Assembly (NCBI GenBank): GCA_947454665.1 | Contig: CANGMU010000072.1 | Location: forward strand, 1-9,845 | Direction: 5' to 3' | Origin: Pseudomonadota bacterium | GTDB lineage: Bacteria > Pseudomonadota > Gammaproteobacteria > Steroidobacterales > Steroidobacteraceae | DNA length: 9,845 bases | Shown here: positions 1-6,133 of the stretch, in pieces | Position numbering within the stretch: position 1 is the first letter of the stretch | Layout: each line of letters opens with the position of its first letter | The notes under the pieces: model-generated | Told to the model about the DNA's origin: nothing | What the model saw: the letters and a program-made list of their open reading frames with translations, nothing else | The model's database searches: none | Program-made: the position numbers and the translations under genes

Positions 1-371
1 GCACCGGCTCCCAGATCGCGCAGCAACTGCGCCAGGTCCGTGGACTCCAGCTGCTTCGGCAGCACGCCCGCGGCACCGAGCGCCAGTGCCTGGCCCGCAT
101 ACAGCTCACCTTCCTGCGAGGTGTACATGAACACGGGGATGGATGCGGTGCGCGGATTGCGCTTGATGGCCTGCAAACCCTGAAAGCCGTCCATGCCCGG
201 CATCAGGTGGTCGAGGAAGATCACGTCCGGATGTTGCAGCTCGAGATAATCGAGCGCTTCGTCGGCGGATTCCGCGACGTCGACTTCGACATCCAATCGT
301 TCCAGCAGGCGCACCAGAAAGGCACGCGCGGACTTGGAGTCATCGACGACCAGGGCACGCTTCACGGACAT
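1..371 (-). CDS. Response regulator receiver domain protein (3' end outside window)
   Basis: The first 123 residues form a CheY-like receiver domain, which takes a phosphoryl group from a sensor kinase in the cytoplasm. Visible hallmarks are the acidic pair D10-D11 in the motif VVDDS, the phospho-acceptor D54 in FLDHLMPGMDG, the switch threonine T84 in MYTSQ and the conserved K106 in LPKQ. The ATG at 369-371 fits the usual receiver start (MSVKRALVVDD). The gene runs off the left edge just where a receiver domain normally ends, so I cannot tell whether it is a single-domain CheY-type protein or carries an output domain. It lies 53 bases downstream of the PAP2 gene on the same strand and may be the last gene of that operon. 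No clear Shine-Dalgarno is seen. The receiver call is firm; the target is unknown. Confidence 0.9.
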   Translation of the reverse strand, partial: MSVKRALVVDDSKSARAFLVRLLERLDVEVDVAESADEALDYLELQHPDVIFLDHLMPGMDGFQGLQAIKRNPRTASIPVFMYTSQEGELYAGQALALGAAGVLPKQLESTDLAQLLRDLGAG

Positions 372-424
372 GCAGCACCGTCACCATTCCGTTGGAACGA
401 CGGAGTCTAGCGCAGGGAACGGGA

Positions 425-979
425 TCAGGCAGGCAGGAAAGTCAGCGTCGCGATAGCCATGCCGGCGCCGATCAACGCACCGACCAGCACGTCTGTCGGG
501 TAGTGCAGCCCAAGCACCACGCGCGACAACGCGATGGTGGCAGCCAACGGCAACAGCACCCAGCCCAGCATCGGAAAACCATTTACGGCGAGGATCGTGA
601 AGCAGACCGCGTGCAACGTGTGGCCGGAGGGAAAGCTGAAACGATCCAGCGGTTCACCAGCCTGCTGGATGGCCGTATGCGTAATGAACGGACGCTCGCG
701 GACGAACGTGCGCTTGAGATACCGATAAAGCAGAAGGCCCGCGAGGCCGCTGACGGCCATCTGCAACGCAACAAGCGCACCATGGCGGCCGCAGAACGGC
801 AGCAGCGCGATCAGCGCATACCACGCGATGCCATCACCCAGTTTCTCGGCGACCTGGAAGATCTGGCGAGCACCAGCACGGTGGACGAGTGCGTTGAACT
901 GCCGACAGAGGTTCAACTCCGCCCGGTCCATCCGGGCTACCAGATTGGCGGCGCGGGCTGGTCGCACTTGGGTATTCAT
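425..979 (-). CDS. PAP2-superfamily membrane phosphatase
   Basis: A 184-residue integral membrane protein with the complete PAP2 (type 2 phosphatidic acid phosphatase) signature. It has K89-x6-R96-P97 (KRTFVRERP), P117-S-G-H120, and S152-R-x5-H159-x3-D163 (SRVVLGLHYPTD). H120 and H159 are the expected nucleophile and helper histidine. Hydrophobic stretches at about 50-65, 70-88, 122-150 and 163-182 are the membrane spans. The family removes phosphate from lipid phosphates such as phosphatidate, phosphatidylglycerol phosphate or undecaprenyl diphosphate, usually with the active site facing the periplasm. The start at 979 gives a family-typical length; a longer frame upstream to 1174 adds 65 residues that overlap the next gene and look non-coding. 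It sits 49 bases downstream of the PlcP-like gene on the same strand, so phosphatidate to diacylglycerol is an attractive activity. This substrate is inferred from context. Confidence 0.88.
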   Translation of the reverse strand: MNTQVRPARAANLVARMDRAELNLCRQFNALVHRAGARQIFQVAEKLGDGIAWYALIALLPFCGRHGALVALQMAVSGLAGLLLYRYLKRTFVRERPFITHTAIQQAGEPLDRFSFPSGHTLHAVCFTILAVNGFPMLGWVLLPLAATIALSRVVLGLHYPTDVLVGALIGAGMAIATLTFLPA

Positions 980-1028
980 GTTGGACCGAATGATCACCGC
1001 AGATCTATGCAGTTGTGTGACAGCGAAT

Positions 1029-1829
1029 TCAGGCAGCCTGACGCCATGTAGACACAACCGGTTGCGAGCGGATTGCGGGCTCCGGCCACATCCACAACCG
1101 CAACTCGCCGTGCATGTCTTCGACAAGCGTCGTCGCGTGCTCGACCCAGTCGCCGTCATTGCAATACAGGACACCGTCGTACACCGTCATCGCAGGACGG
1201 TGGATATGTCCGCAGACGATGCCATCGAGTCCGCGCCTTGCCGCTTCGCTGGCCGCTGCGCGCTCGAAGCGCTCCACGTGGCGACGAACGTTGCCAACCC
1301 GGCTCTTGAGCCATGTGACGAGCGACCAGTGCCCGAGCCCGAACACGCGGCGGATCCGGTTCAGCCGATATCCCCAACGCAGAAACAGGTCATACAACTG
1401 CGTACCCAGCAGCGCCATCACGCGACCGCATTTCACGGCACCGTCGAATTCGTCTCCGTGCGCAACCAGCAGGCGACGGCCGTCGCGCAGCTCGTGAACG
1501 CACTCGCGTCGCACCTCAATGCCCGCCAACATCTGGCTGCAGAAGTCGCGACAGGACTCATCGTGGTTGCCTGGCACGTAGACGATGCGCGTGCCGGTGC
1601 GCGCCTTGGCGAGGATCGCACGCAGCACAGCGGCATGCGTCGGCGGCCAATAGAACCCACCCTTGAATGCCCACAGATCGATGATGTCGCCGACCAGGTA
1701 AATGCAGTCAGCCTGCACGGAATCGAGGAAATCGAGCAGGCGTTCTGCCTGGCATTCGCGTGTGCCGAGGTGGATGTCGGACAGGAACACCGTACGGACA
1801 GGCTGCAGCGGTCCAGAGGGCGGGTTCAT
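1029..1829 (-). CDS. plcP: PlcP-like metallophosphoesterase (phospholipase C / UDP-2,3-diacylglucosamine hydrolase family)
   Basis: A 266-residue calcineurin-like phosphoesterase. Metal-binding motifs run in order: D18-x-H20 (FLSDIHLGTR), G47-D48 (YLVGDIID), G87-N-H-D90 (VPGNHDE), H124 in VAHGDEFD and G207-H-I-H210. Proteins like this are often labelled LpxH-like. However, the pattern RTVFLSDIHLGTR...CQA, the YWP block near residue 60, the VPGNHDE block and the GDWVE block near residue 226 match my memory of PlcP. That cytoplasmic phospholipase C cleaves PE, PC or PG to diacylglycerol during phosphate-starvation lipid remodelling. The ATG at 1829 overlaps the stop of the upstream glycosyltransferase (ATGA). 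It has a good GGAGG 4 bases ahead, so the two are translationally coupled. Pairing with an Agt-like glycosyltransferase strongly favours PlcP over LpxH. Activity is inferred, not shown. Confidence 0.72.
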   Translation of the reverse strand: MNPPSGPLQPVRTVFLSDIHLGTRECQAERLLDFLDSVQADCIYLVGDIIDLWAFKGGFYWPPTHAAVLRAILAKARTGTRIVYVPGNHDESCRDFCSQMLAGIEVRRECVHELRDGRRLLVAHGDEFDGAVKCGRVMALLGTQLYDLFLRWGYRLNRIRRVFGLGHWSLVTWLKSRVGNVRRHVERFERAAASEAARRGLDGIVCGHIHRPAMTVYDGVLYCNDGDWVEHATTLVEDMHGELRLWMWPEPAIRSQPVVSTWRQAA

Positions 1830-2854
1830 GATGCCTCCGCACAGGCCACGGACGTGGCGCGACAATCCACAAGGTTCGAGACGAACTGCCGCGTGTTGGC
1901 CTTCCAGTCGGCTGCTTCCGCGCGCCGCCGGCAGTCCGCAGGTGACAGCTTGATCGCGCGGCGCGCAGCCGCAGCGATATCCCAGTCGAGCGCACCGGTC
2001 ACGCCATCGTCGATCACGTCGATGGGACCGGGGACCGGAAAGGCTGCGACCGGGACGCCACAAGCCATCGACTCGAGATTCACAAGGCCAAAGGTGTCAG
2101 TCAGGCTGGGAAAGACCATCACGTCCGCCGCAGCCATGTGGCGCGCAAGGTCCTCGCCGAAGCGATAGCCGCGGAACACGGCATCGGGGTAACGCTGCTG
2201 CAGGCGTTCGCGATCCGGCCCGTCGCCGACGACGACCTTCGTGCCGCGCCAGGACATGCGCAGGAACGCATCGATATTTTTCTCGACGGCCAGGCGACCG
2301 ACATAAATCGCGATGGGTCGCGCGAAAACGAGGAAATCCTTCTGCCGCGGCTGAAACAGCGTCGTATCGACGCCGCGCTGCCAGCGGACGATGTTGCCGA
2401 AGCCGCGCGCCTCGAGCTGCGCCTGCATGCTCGGCGTGCTCACCATGCATCGCGCAGCGGCACCGTGGAAGCGACGCATGGCCGCATAGGACCACTGGAG
2501 TGGAATCGGGGCGCGCCGGCGCAGGTACTCGGGAAACTGCGTGTGGTAGGACGTCGTGAATAGCATGTTCCGCGCAAGGCAGAGCCTGCGCATCGAGACG
2601 CCGATCGGCCCCTCGGTGGCGATGTGCACCGCGTCCGGATCGAAACGTTCGACGGTCTCCTGCACCCTGGAGCCGGGGAAGAGCGAGAGCCGGATCTCCG
2701 GATAGCTCGGGCAGGGCAAGGTGCGGAACAGCGCCGGAGTCACCATCTCGACATCGTGGCCCAACGCACCGAGCGCAGCGACAGTCTGCCGCAGCGTATT
2801 CACTACGCCGTTCGTCTGCGGCAGCCAGGCATCCGTGGCGATGAGGATCTTCAC
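1826..2854 (-). CDS. agt: GT4-family lipid glycosyltransferase, Agt-like
   Basis: A 342-residue GT-B glycosyltransferase of family GT4, which moves a sugar from a nucleotide sugar to an acceptor at the inner face of the membrane. The N-terminal domain begins TDAWLPQTNGVVNTL, the glycine-rich acceptor-side loop of this family, and continues with PEIRLSLFPG and DAVHIATEGPIG. The C-terminal donor domain has YVGRLAVEKN (183-193), VVVGDGP (207-213) and TDTFGLVNLE (252-261). In the last, D253 replaces the first Glu of the usual E-x7-E motif and E261 is kept. This resembles the Agt diacylglycerol glycosyltransferases that form mono-glycosyl lipids (glucosyl- or glucuronosyl-diacylglycerol). The start is GTG at 2854 with no strong Shine-Dalgarno. 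It is the first gene of the minus-strand unit and overlaps plcP by 4 bases. The sugar donor and exact product cannot be read from the sequence. Confidence 0.75.
   Translation of the reverse strand: MKILIATDAWLPQTNGVVNTLRQTVAALGALGHDVEMVTPALFRTLPCPSYPEIRLSLFPGSRVQETVERFDPDAVHIATEGPIGVSMRRLCLARNMLFTTSYHTQFPEYLRRRAPIPLQWSYAAMRRFHGAAARCMVSTPSMQAQLEARGFGNIVRWQRGVDTTLFQPRQKDFLVFARPIAIYVGRLAVEKNIDAFLRMSWRGTKVVVGDGPDRERLQQRYPDAVFRGYRFGEDLARHMAAADVMVFPSLTDTFGLVNLESMACGVPVAAFPVPGPIDVIDDGVTGALDWDIAAAARRAIKLSPADCRRRAEAADWKANTRQFVSNLVDCRATSVACAEAS
1834..1838 (-). promoter_or_regulatory. Ribosome binding site of the PlcP-like gene
   Basis: GGAGG on the minus strand, 4 bases before the ATG at 1829. It lies inside the end of the glycosyltransferase gene and supports choosing 1829 as the start rather than the longer in-frame extension up to 2063. 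Confidence 0.65.
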
Positions 2855-2997
2855 GCCAAAGCAGCCTAGTGATGGCGCATGACGATGGTGTGAACGAAAG
2901 GTGGCGTGAATGTTGCGCGTTGACCGCCGTCACGCCTTTGCAATGCATGCGCAGTATTTCTTGCGCTTCTTGAAGTCCATGAACGAGGTCCGGATCC
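2855..2997. promoter_or_regulatory. Divergent intergenic region with an inverted repeat
   Basis: These 143 bases separate the minus-strand agt-plcP-PAP2 unit from the plus-strand Mpo1-like gene, so promoters for both should lie here. A TTGACC (2920-2925) is a possible -35 for the plus strand, but no convincing -10 follows at the right distance. A perfect 7-base inverted repeat, GGCGTGA (2903-2909) and TCACGCC (2930-2936), flanks that -35-like box and could be an operator or a leader hairpin. No full Pho box is seen on either strand. Confidence 0.4.
2985..2988 (+). promoter_or_regulatory. Ribosome binding site of the Mpo1-like gene
   Basis: GAGG, 9 bases before the ATG at 2998. It supports this start for the small membrane protein. 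Confidence 0.5.
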
Positions 2998-3606
2998 ATG
3001 TCGGCATTCAGCGAAACGCTTCGCATCCAGCGCTGGGATGATCATCGCTACTACCACCACAGCCGTATCAACCAGTCGCTGCATTTCCTGAGCGCGATGT
3101 CTTTCCTGGTTGCCTATGCGCTGTTGTTCATCGACCCGCCGGCTGCGGCCCTCGTGGCTTGGCTGGTGTCGATGACGAGCCGTCAAGCAGGGCATTTCTT
3201 CTTCGAGCCGCGCGGCTATGACCACGTTAACCAGGCCACGCACGAGCACAAAGAAGAGATCAAGGTCGGTTACAACCTGCGCCGGAAGATCGTGCTGATG
3301 GCCATCTGGGCCGCTGCGCCGCTGCTTTTGCTGGCCGAACCGACCCTGTTCGGCCTTTTCGCGCCGGCCAAGGGCCTCAACGACTTCGCCCACCAGGTCG
3401 GCTGGATGTGGCTGGCGGTCGGCGTGGGCGGCCTGGTGTTCCGCGTGCTGCAGCTGTTCGTCCTGCAGGGCCTCATGGCCGGGATCGCGTGGGGATCGAA
3501 GATCCTCACTGACCCCTTCCATGACATCAAGCTCTATCACCGCGCGCCGCTGGCCCTCCTGCGCGGCGAGCTGATCGATCCGATGCACGCCCGCCACCAG
3601 GACTGA
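2998..3606 (+). CDS. Small multi-pass membrane protein, Mpo1/DUF962-like
   Basis: A 202-residue protein of unknown function. Hydrophobic segments lie at about 29-60, 97-121 and 133-163. A His-rich first part reads YYHHSRINQSLHF (18-30) and then RQAGHFFFEPRG (62-73). The spacing of H20/H21, N25, H29 and then G65-H66-x3-E70 resembles the DUF962/Mpo1 family. Yeast Mpo1 in that family is an iron-dependent dioxygenase acting on 2-hydroxy fatty acids from phytosphingosine. Further histidines (H76, H82, H84) follow in a soluble loop. The family link is from memory of the motif pattern and is moderate at best; a different membrane enzyme is possible. The last 70 bases are shared, in opposite orientation, with the aminotransferase gene. 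It is divergent from the agt-plcP unit, so a role in membrane lipid chemistry is plausible but inferred. Confidence 0.6.
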   Translation: MSAFSETLRIQRWDDHRYYHHSRINQSLHFLSAMSFLVAYALLFIDPPAAALVAWLVSMTSRQAGHFFFEPRGYDHVNQATHEHKEEIKVGYNLRRKIVLMAIWAAAPLLLLAEPTLFGLFAPAKGLNDFAHQVGWMWLAVGVGGLVFRVLQLFVLQGLMAGIAWGSKILTDPFHDIKLYHRAPLALLRGELIDPMHARHQD

Positions 3607-5240
3607 CGCATATCGGTGAGGACGCGGCGCTTGATGGACTTCACCGTCAAGCCCGCGTCCTGCCACCACCAGCCATCTGCCTGCATCGCCAACGCCGCGG
3701 CCATGAAGCGGTCGGCGACCGCATCGAAGTCGGCATCCGTGTAGTCCAGGCTGAAAATGAAGCGCCCCGTGCCAATCCAAGGCAGGTGCAATCCCTCAAG
3801 CCGCAGGTAGTACTGCAACACCCAGTTGTAGCGCGACGGCGCGGTGTAGCAGACCGTCCAGATCGAACCCATGTTCTTCACGCCCACCGGGAGGCTGGCA
3901 GCCGCCAACCGCGCATTGAGCGCATCGGCACGCGCGTTCCATCTTGCATCGGCGCCTTCATAGAGTTTGTCTGCCTCCTCGGTATCGAGGAACAGCAGGA
4001 ACTCGTACATTGCGCCCAGCACATACGGGTGCCCCGCAAAGGTGCCACGGGCAAAGCAGATGTCCGCCGGGCGCGATTCGCGGTACCGCTGCATAAGCTT
4101 CGGCGGGCCAGCCACGACGCCGACCGGCAGGCCACCGCCCAGTGTCTTGCCATAGGTCACGAGGTCCGCACGCACTGCGAAATAGTCCTGCGCACCGCCC
4201 TTTGCGAGCCGGAAACCGACGAAGACCTCGTCGAAGATCAGCACGATGCCGCGCCGCGTGCAGACGTCACGCAGCTTCTGCAACCAGGCCGCATAGGCAT
4301 TGCGGTCAAAATTTGCACTGCGGGGCCCTGCGATCAGCGTGTTGTCCGCCGGCGCACTCGCGTTCGGATGCAGGGCCTGCAGCGGGTTCACCAGCACGCA
4401 GGCAATGTCAGAGCGCGTCTCCAGCACCTTCAGGCTGTTCTCGTGCATATCGCGCAGCGTGTAGGTATCGCGCGCGATCTGCGGATTGCCCACGCCAGGC
4501 TGCACGTCTCCCCACCAGCCGTGGTAGGCGCCGCAGAAGCGCACGACGTGGCGACGGCCGGTGTGGTAACGAGCCAGCCGCACGGCCTGCATGACCGCTT
4601 CGGTGCCCGACATGTGGAACGAGAAGTCTTCCATGCCCGACAGCGCACGCAGGCGCCGCAGGATGTCGGCCATCAGCGGGGGGTAGACACCAAGCACCGG
4701 ACCAAGGTCCTTCACGCGTGCCGCACCGCGTTCGATGCAACCTTTGTAGAAGTCATTCCCGAAAAGGTTCACGCCGTAGGAACCGGCGAGGTCGAAGCTC
4801 GCGTTGCCGTCGAGGTCGATGAGGCGGTTGCCCTCGGACCGCTGGAACACGCCACCCGTCTTCAGGCGCTGACGCACGCGCTCCCGGAACTGGAATGGCA
4901 CCCGGTAGCGCGCCGTGAAGCGGATGTCCGGTATCGACGACTCAAGCTCGGCCATCGCTGCCACCGACTTCGGCCAGCGCTCTGCACAACGCGCGGCCAG
5001 CCGTTCAAAGGCCGCCTCGCGCAAGGCCGCCATCTCCGGCGGAGCGTCATCGGATCGAAAGAACTCCGTCGCACCATAGTCGTAATACGGCACCAGCTTC
5101 GAGAAGCGGCGCGACCAACGCGCATGCCCAGCGAGCGAGGGGTGTTTGGCGCTGGACAACAGCAGCCGCGCTTGCGCGCGGCGCAGCACCAGGTACAAGG
5201 CAGTGCCGCCAGCGATTCCGAGGGACAGTTCCGAAAGCAT
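3537..5240 (-). CDS. Class III PLP-dependent aminotransferase with N-terminal membrane-anchored extension
   Basis: A 567-residue protein. Residues from about 130 onward form a class III aminotransferase domain close to glutamate-1-semialdehyde aminomutase. It has the PLP-phosphate motif SGTEA (211-215), the AYHGW block (near 238), the PLP-ring Asp D337 in IFDEVFVGFR and the Schiff-base K365 in TYGKTLGGGLPVG. The first 125 or so residues are extra: a hydrophobic stretch (about 5-20) that looks like a membrane anchor, then a charged Arg/Glu/Ala-rich region. Ordinary members are about 430 residues. Start 5240 is chosen because GGAGGA precedes it by 7 bases; a start at 5294 would run into the divergent psd gene. 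The last 23 residues (Arg/Ser-rich, non-conserved in appearance) come from DNA shared with the convergent gene. The substrate is unknown; position beside psd suggests an amino-lipid or its precursor, but this is only inference. Confidence 0.85.
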   Translation of the reverse strand: MLSELSLGIAGGTALYLVLRRAQARLLLSSAKHPSLAGHARWSRRFSKLVPYYDYGATEFFRSDDAPPEMAALREAAFERLAARCAERWPKSVAAMAELESSIPDIRFTARYRVPFQFRERVRQRLKTGGVFQRSEGNRLIDLDGNASFDLAGSYGVNLFGNDFYKGCIERGAARVKDLGPVLGVYPPLMADILRRLRALSGMEDFSFHMSGTEAVMQAVRLARYHTGRRHVVRFCGAYHGWWGDVQPGVGNPQIARDTYTLRDMHENSLKVLETRSDIACVLVNPLQALHPNASAPADNTLIAGPRSANFDRNAYAAWLQKLRDVCTRRGIVLIFDEVFVGFRLAKGGAQDYFAVRADLVTYGKTLGGGLPVGVVAGPPKLMQRYRESRPADICFARGTFAGHPYVLGAMYEFLLFLDTEEADKLYEGADARWNARADALNARLAAASLPVGVKNMGSIWTVCYTAPSRYNWVLQYYLRLEGLHLPWIGTGRFIFSLDYTDADFDAVADRFMAAALAMQADGWWWQDAGLTVKSIKRRVLTDMRQSWWRACIGSISSPRRRASGAR

Positions 5241-5287
5241 GTGTGGGTCCTCCAGCGCCCACCGTATGACAGCGAGGTTTCCAGCCG
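5241..5287. promoter_or_regulatory. Very short divergent promoter region (aminotransferase / psd)
   Basis: Only 47 bases separate the two divergent start codons. The stretch holds the Shine-Dalgarno of each gene (GGAGGA for the aminotransferase; GAGG at 5274-5277 for psd, 10 bases before its ATG). It also has a TATGAC (5265-5270) that could be a poor -10 for the plus strand, and on the minus strand a CTGTCAT heptamer (5266-5272) identical to one half of a Pho box. Any promoter must partly lie inside the opposing gene. Confidence 0.35.
5248..5253 (-). promoter_or_regulatory. Ribosome binding site fixing the aminotransferase start
   Basis: GGAGGA on the minus strand, 7 bases before the ATG at 5240. 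It decides the start in favour of 5240 over the upstream in-frame codon at 5294. Confidence 0.75.
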
Positions 5288-6133
5288 ATGACACTGAAAG
5301 AAGACCTGAACTTCCTGCTGACCAATCGGATTCCGCGCCGCTGGTCGACGCTGTTCATGGGTCGCTTCAGCCGTATCGAACAGCCGCTGGTACGCCGCGC
5401 TTCGATGGCGCTGTGGCGGTTTTTTTGCGAAGTCGACCTCTCGGACGCAAAAAAATCGGAGTTCAGCAGCCTGCACGACGCCTTCATCCGTGAACTGCGC
5501 GAAGGTGCGCGGCCGGTCGACATGCGCACGGAAGTTTTGGCGAGCCCCTCCGACGCCATTGTCGGGGCCTGCGGCCGCGTCGAACGCGGCATCCTCTACC
5601 AGGCCAAGGGTTTCCCGTACCGGCTCGAGGATCTGCTGATCGATCCGGCCCTCGTGGCGCAGCATGAGGGCGGCCACTACATCACGCTGCGGCTCACGGC
5701 CGGCATGTACCACCGCTTCCATGCGCCGCAGGACCTCACCGTCCACCATGTGACCTATGTGTCGGGTGACACCTGGAACGTGAACCCAATCGCGCTGAAG
5801 CGCGTGGAACGGCTCTTCTGCCGCAACGAGCGCGCCGTGATCCGCGCGACGCTGCGCGAGAGCGGCGAGGCGCTGACCCTCGTGCCGGTGGCGGCGATCC
5901 TGGTGGCCAGCCTGCGCCTGAGCTTCGCGGATGCGCACCTGCACCTGCGTTACCGCGGGCCCAACGAGATTCCCTGCCACGCCAGCCTCGCCCGCGGCCA
6001 GGAGATGGGCTGGTTCGAGCATGGCTCGACGATCATCCTGTTCCTGCCGCCCTCGTTCTCGCTGGCGCCGGGCATCAAAACCGGCGTGCGGGTGCGGATG
6101 GGTCAGGCGCTGATGCAGAATGCGGAGGCATGA
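5288..6133 (+). CDS. psd: Phosphatidylserine decarboxylase proenzyme
   Basis: Psd removes CO2 from phosphatidylserine to give phosphatidylethanolamine at the inner membrane. The 281-residue proenzyme cleaves itself to form a pyruvoyl cofactor. Conserved elements are D89 in ASPSDA (E. coli SPVDG), the QAKGFPYRLEDLL block (105-117), H142 and H145 in YHRFHAP (E. coli YHRVHMP), and the cleavage site G246-S247 in EMGWFEHGSTII. The usual bacterial site is LGST; here it is HGST, but the essential Gly-Ser-Thr is intact. Cleavage would leave a 35-residue alpha chain starting with the pyruvoyl from S247. The protein is shorter than E. coli Psd (322), mainly at the ends. Start 5288 has GAGG 10 bases upstream. 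Its stop overlaps the dmeF start (ATGA), so the two are co-transcribed. Alternative functions are unlikely given the intact triad. Confidence 0.93.
   Translation: MTLKEDLNFLLTNRIPRRWSTLFMGRFSRIEQPLVRRASMALWRFFCEVDLSDAKKSEFSSLHDAFIRELREGARPVDMRTEVLASPSDAIVGACGRVERGILYQAKGFPYRLEDLLIDPALVAQHEGGHYITLRLTAGMYHRFHAPQDLTVHHVTYVSGDTWNVNPIALKRVERLFCRNERAVIRATLRESGEALTLVPVAAILVASLRLSFADAHLHLRYRGPNEIPCHASLARGQEMGWFEHGSTIILFLPPSFSLAPGIKTGVRVRMGQALMQNAEA
6124..6128 (+). promoter_or_regulatory. Unusually close Shine-Dalgarno before dmeF
   Basis: GGAGG lies only 1 base before the ATG at 6130, inside the last codons of psd. That spacing is poor for independent initiation. No earlier in-frame start exists before the psd stop, and the next ATG codons fall in the first membrane span. 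Coupled termination-reinitiation from psd is the likeliest route. Confidence 0.45.

Noticed and set aside
1029..1829. LpxH as the main identity of the phosphoesterase
   Set aside because: The family is the same, but the sequence pattern and the overlap with an Agt-like glycosyltransferase fit PlcP better; LpxH remains the fallback.
828..2168. A 446-codon open frame on the plus strand
   Set aside because: It is antisense to the PAP2, PlcP and GT4 genes, has no domain-like motifs and an Arg/Ala/His-rich composition typical of opposite-strand frames in GC-rich DNA.
2862..2885. A Pho box upstream of agt (minus strand TCGTCAT and CCATCAC)
   Set aside because: Only five and four of seven bases match in the two half-sites and the spacing is off by one, so chance explains it.
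2866..3780. A 304-codon open frame on the minus strand
   Set aside because: Antisense to the Mpo1-like membrane protein and overlapping the aminotransferase; no membrane spans or motifs.
3786..5291. A 501-codon open frame on the plus strand
   Set aside because: It lies wholly antisense to the aminotransferase, whose PLP motifs prove the coding strand.
5241..5294. Aminotransferase start at 5294
   Set aside because: It would overlap the psd start and lacks a ribosome site, whereas 5240 has GGAGGA at ideal spacing and starts the hydrophobic anchor.
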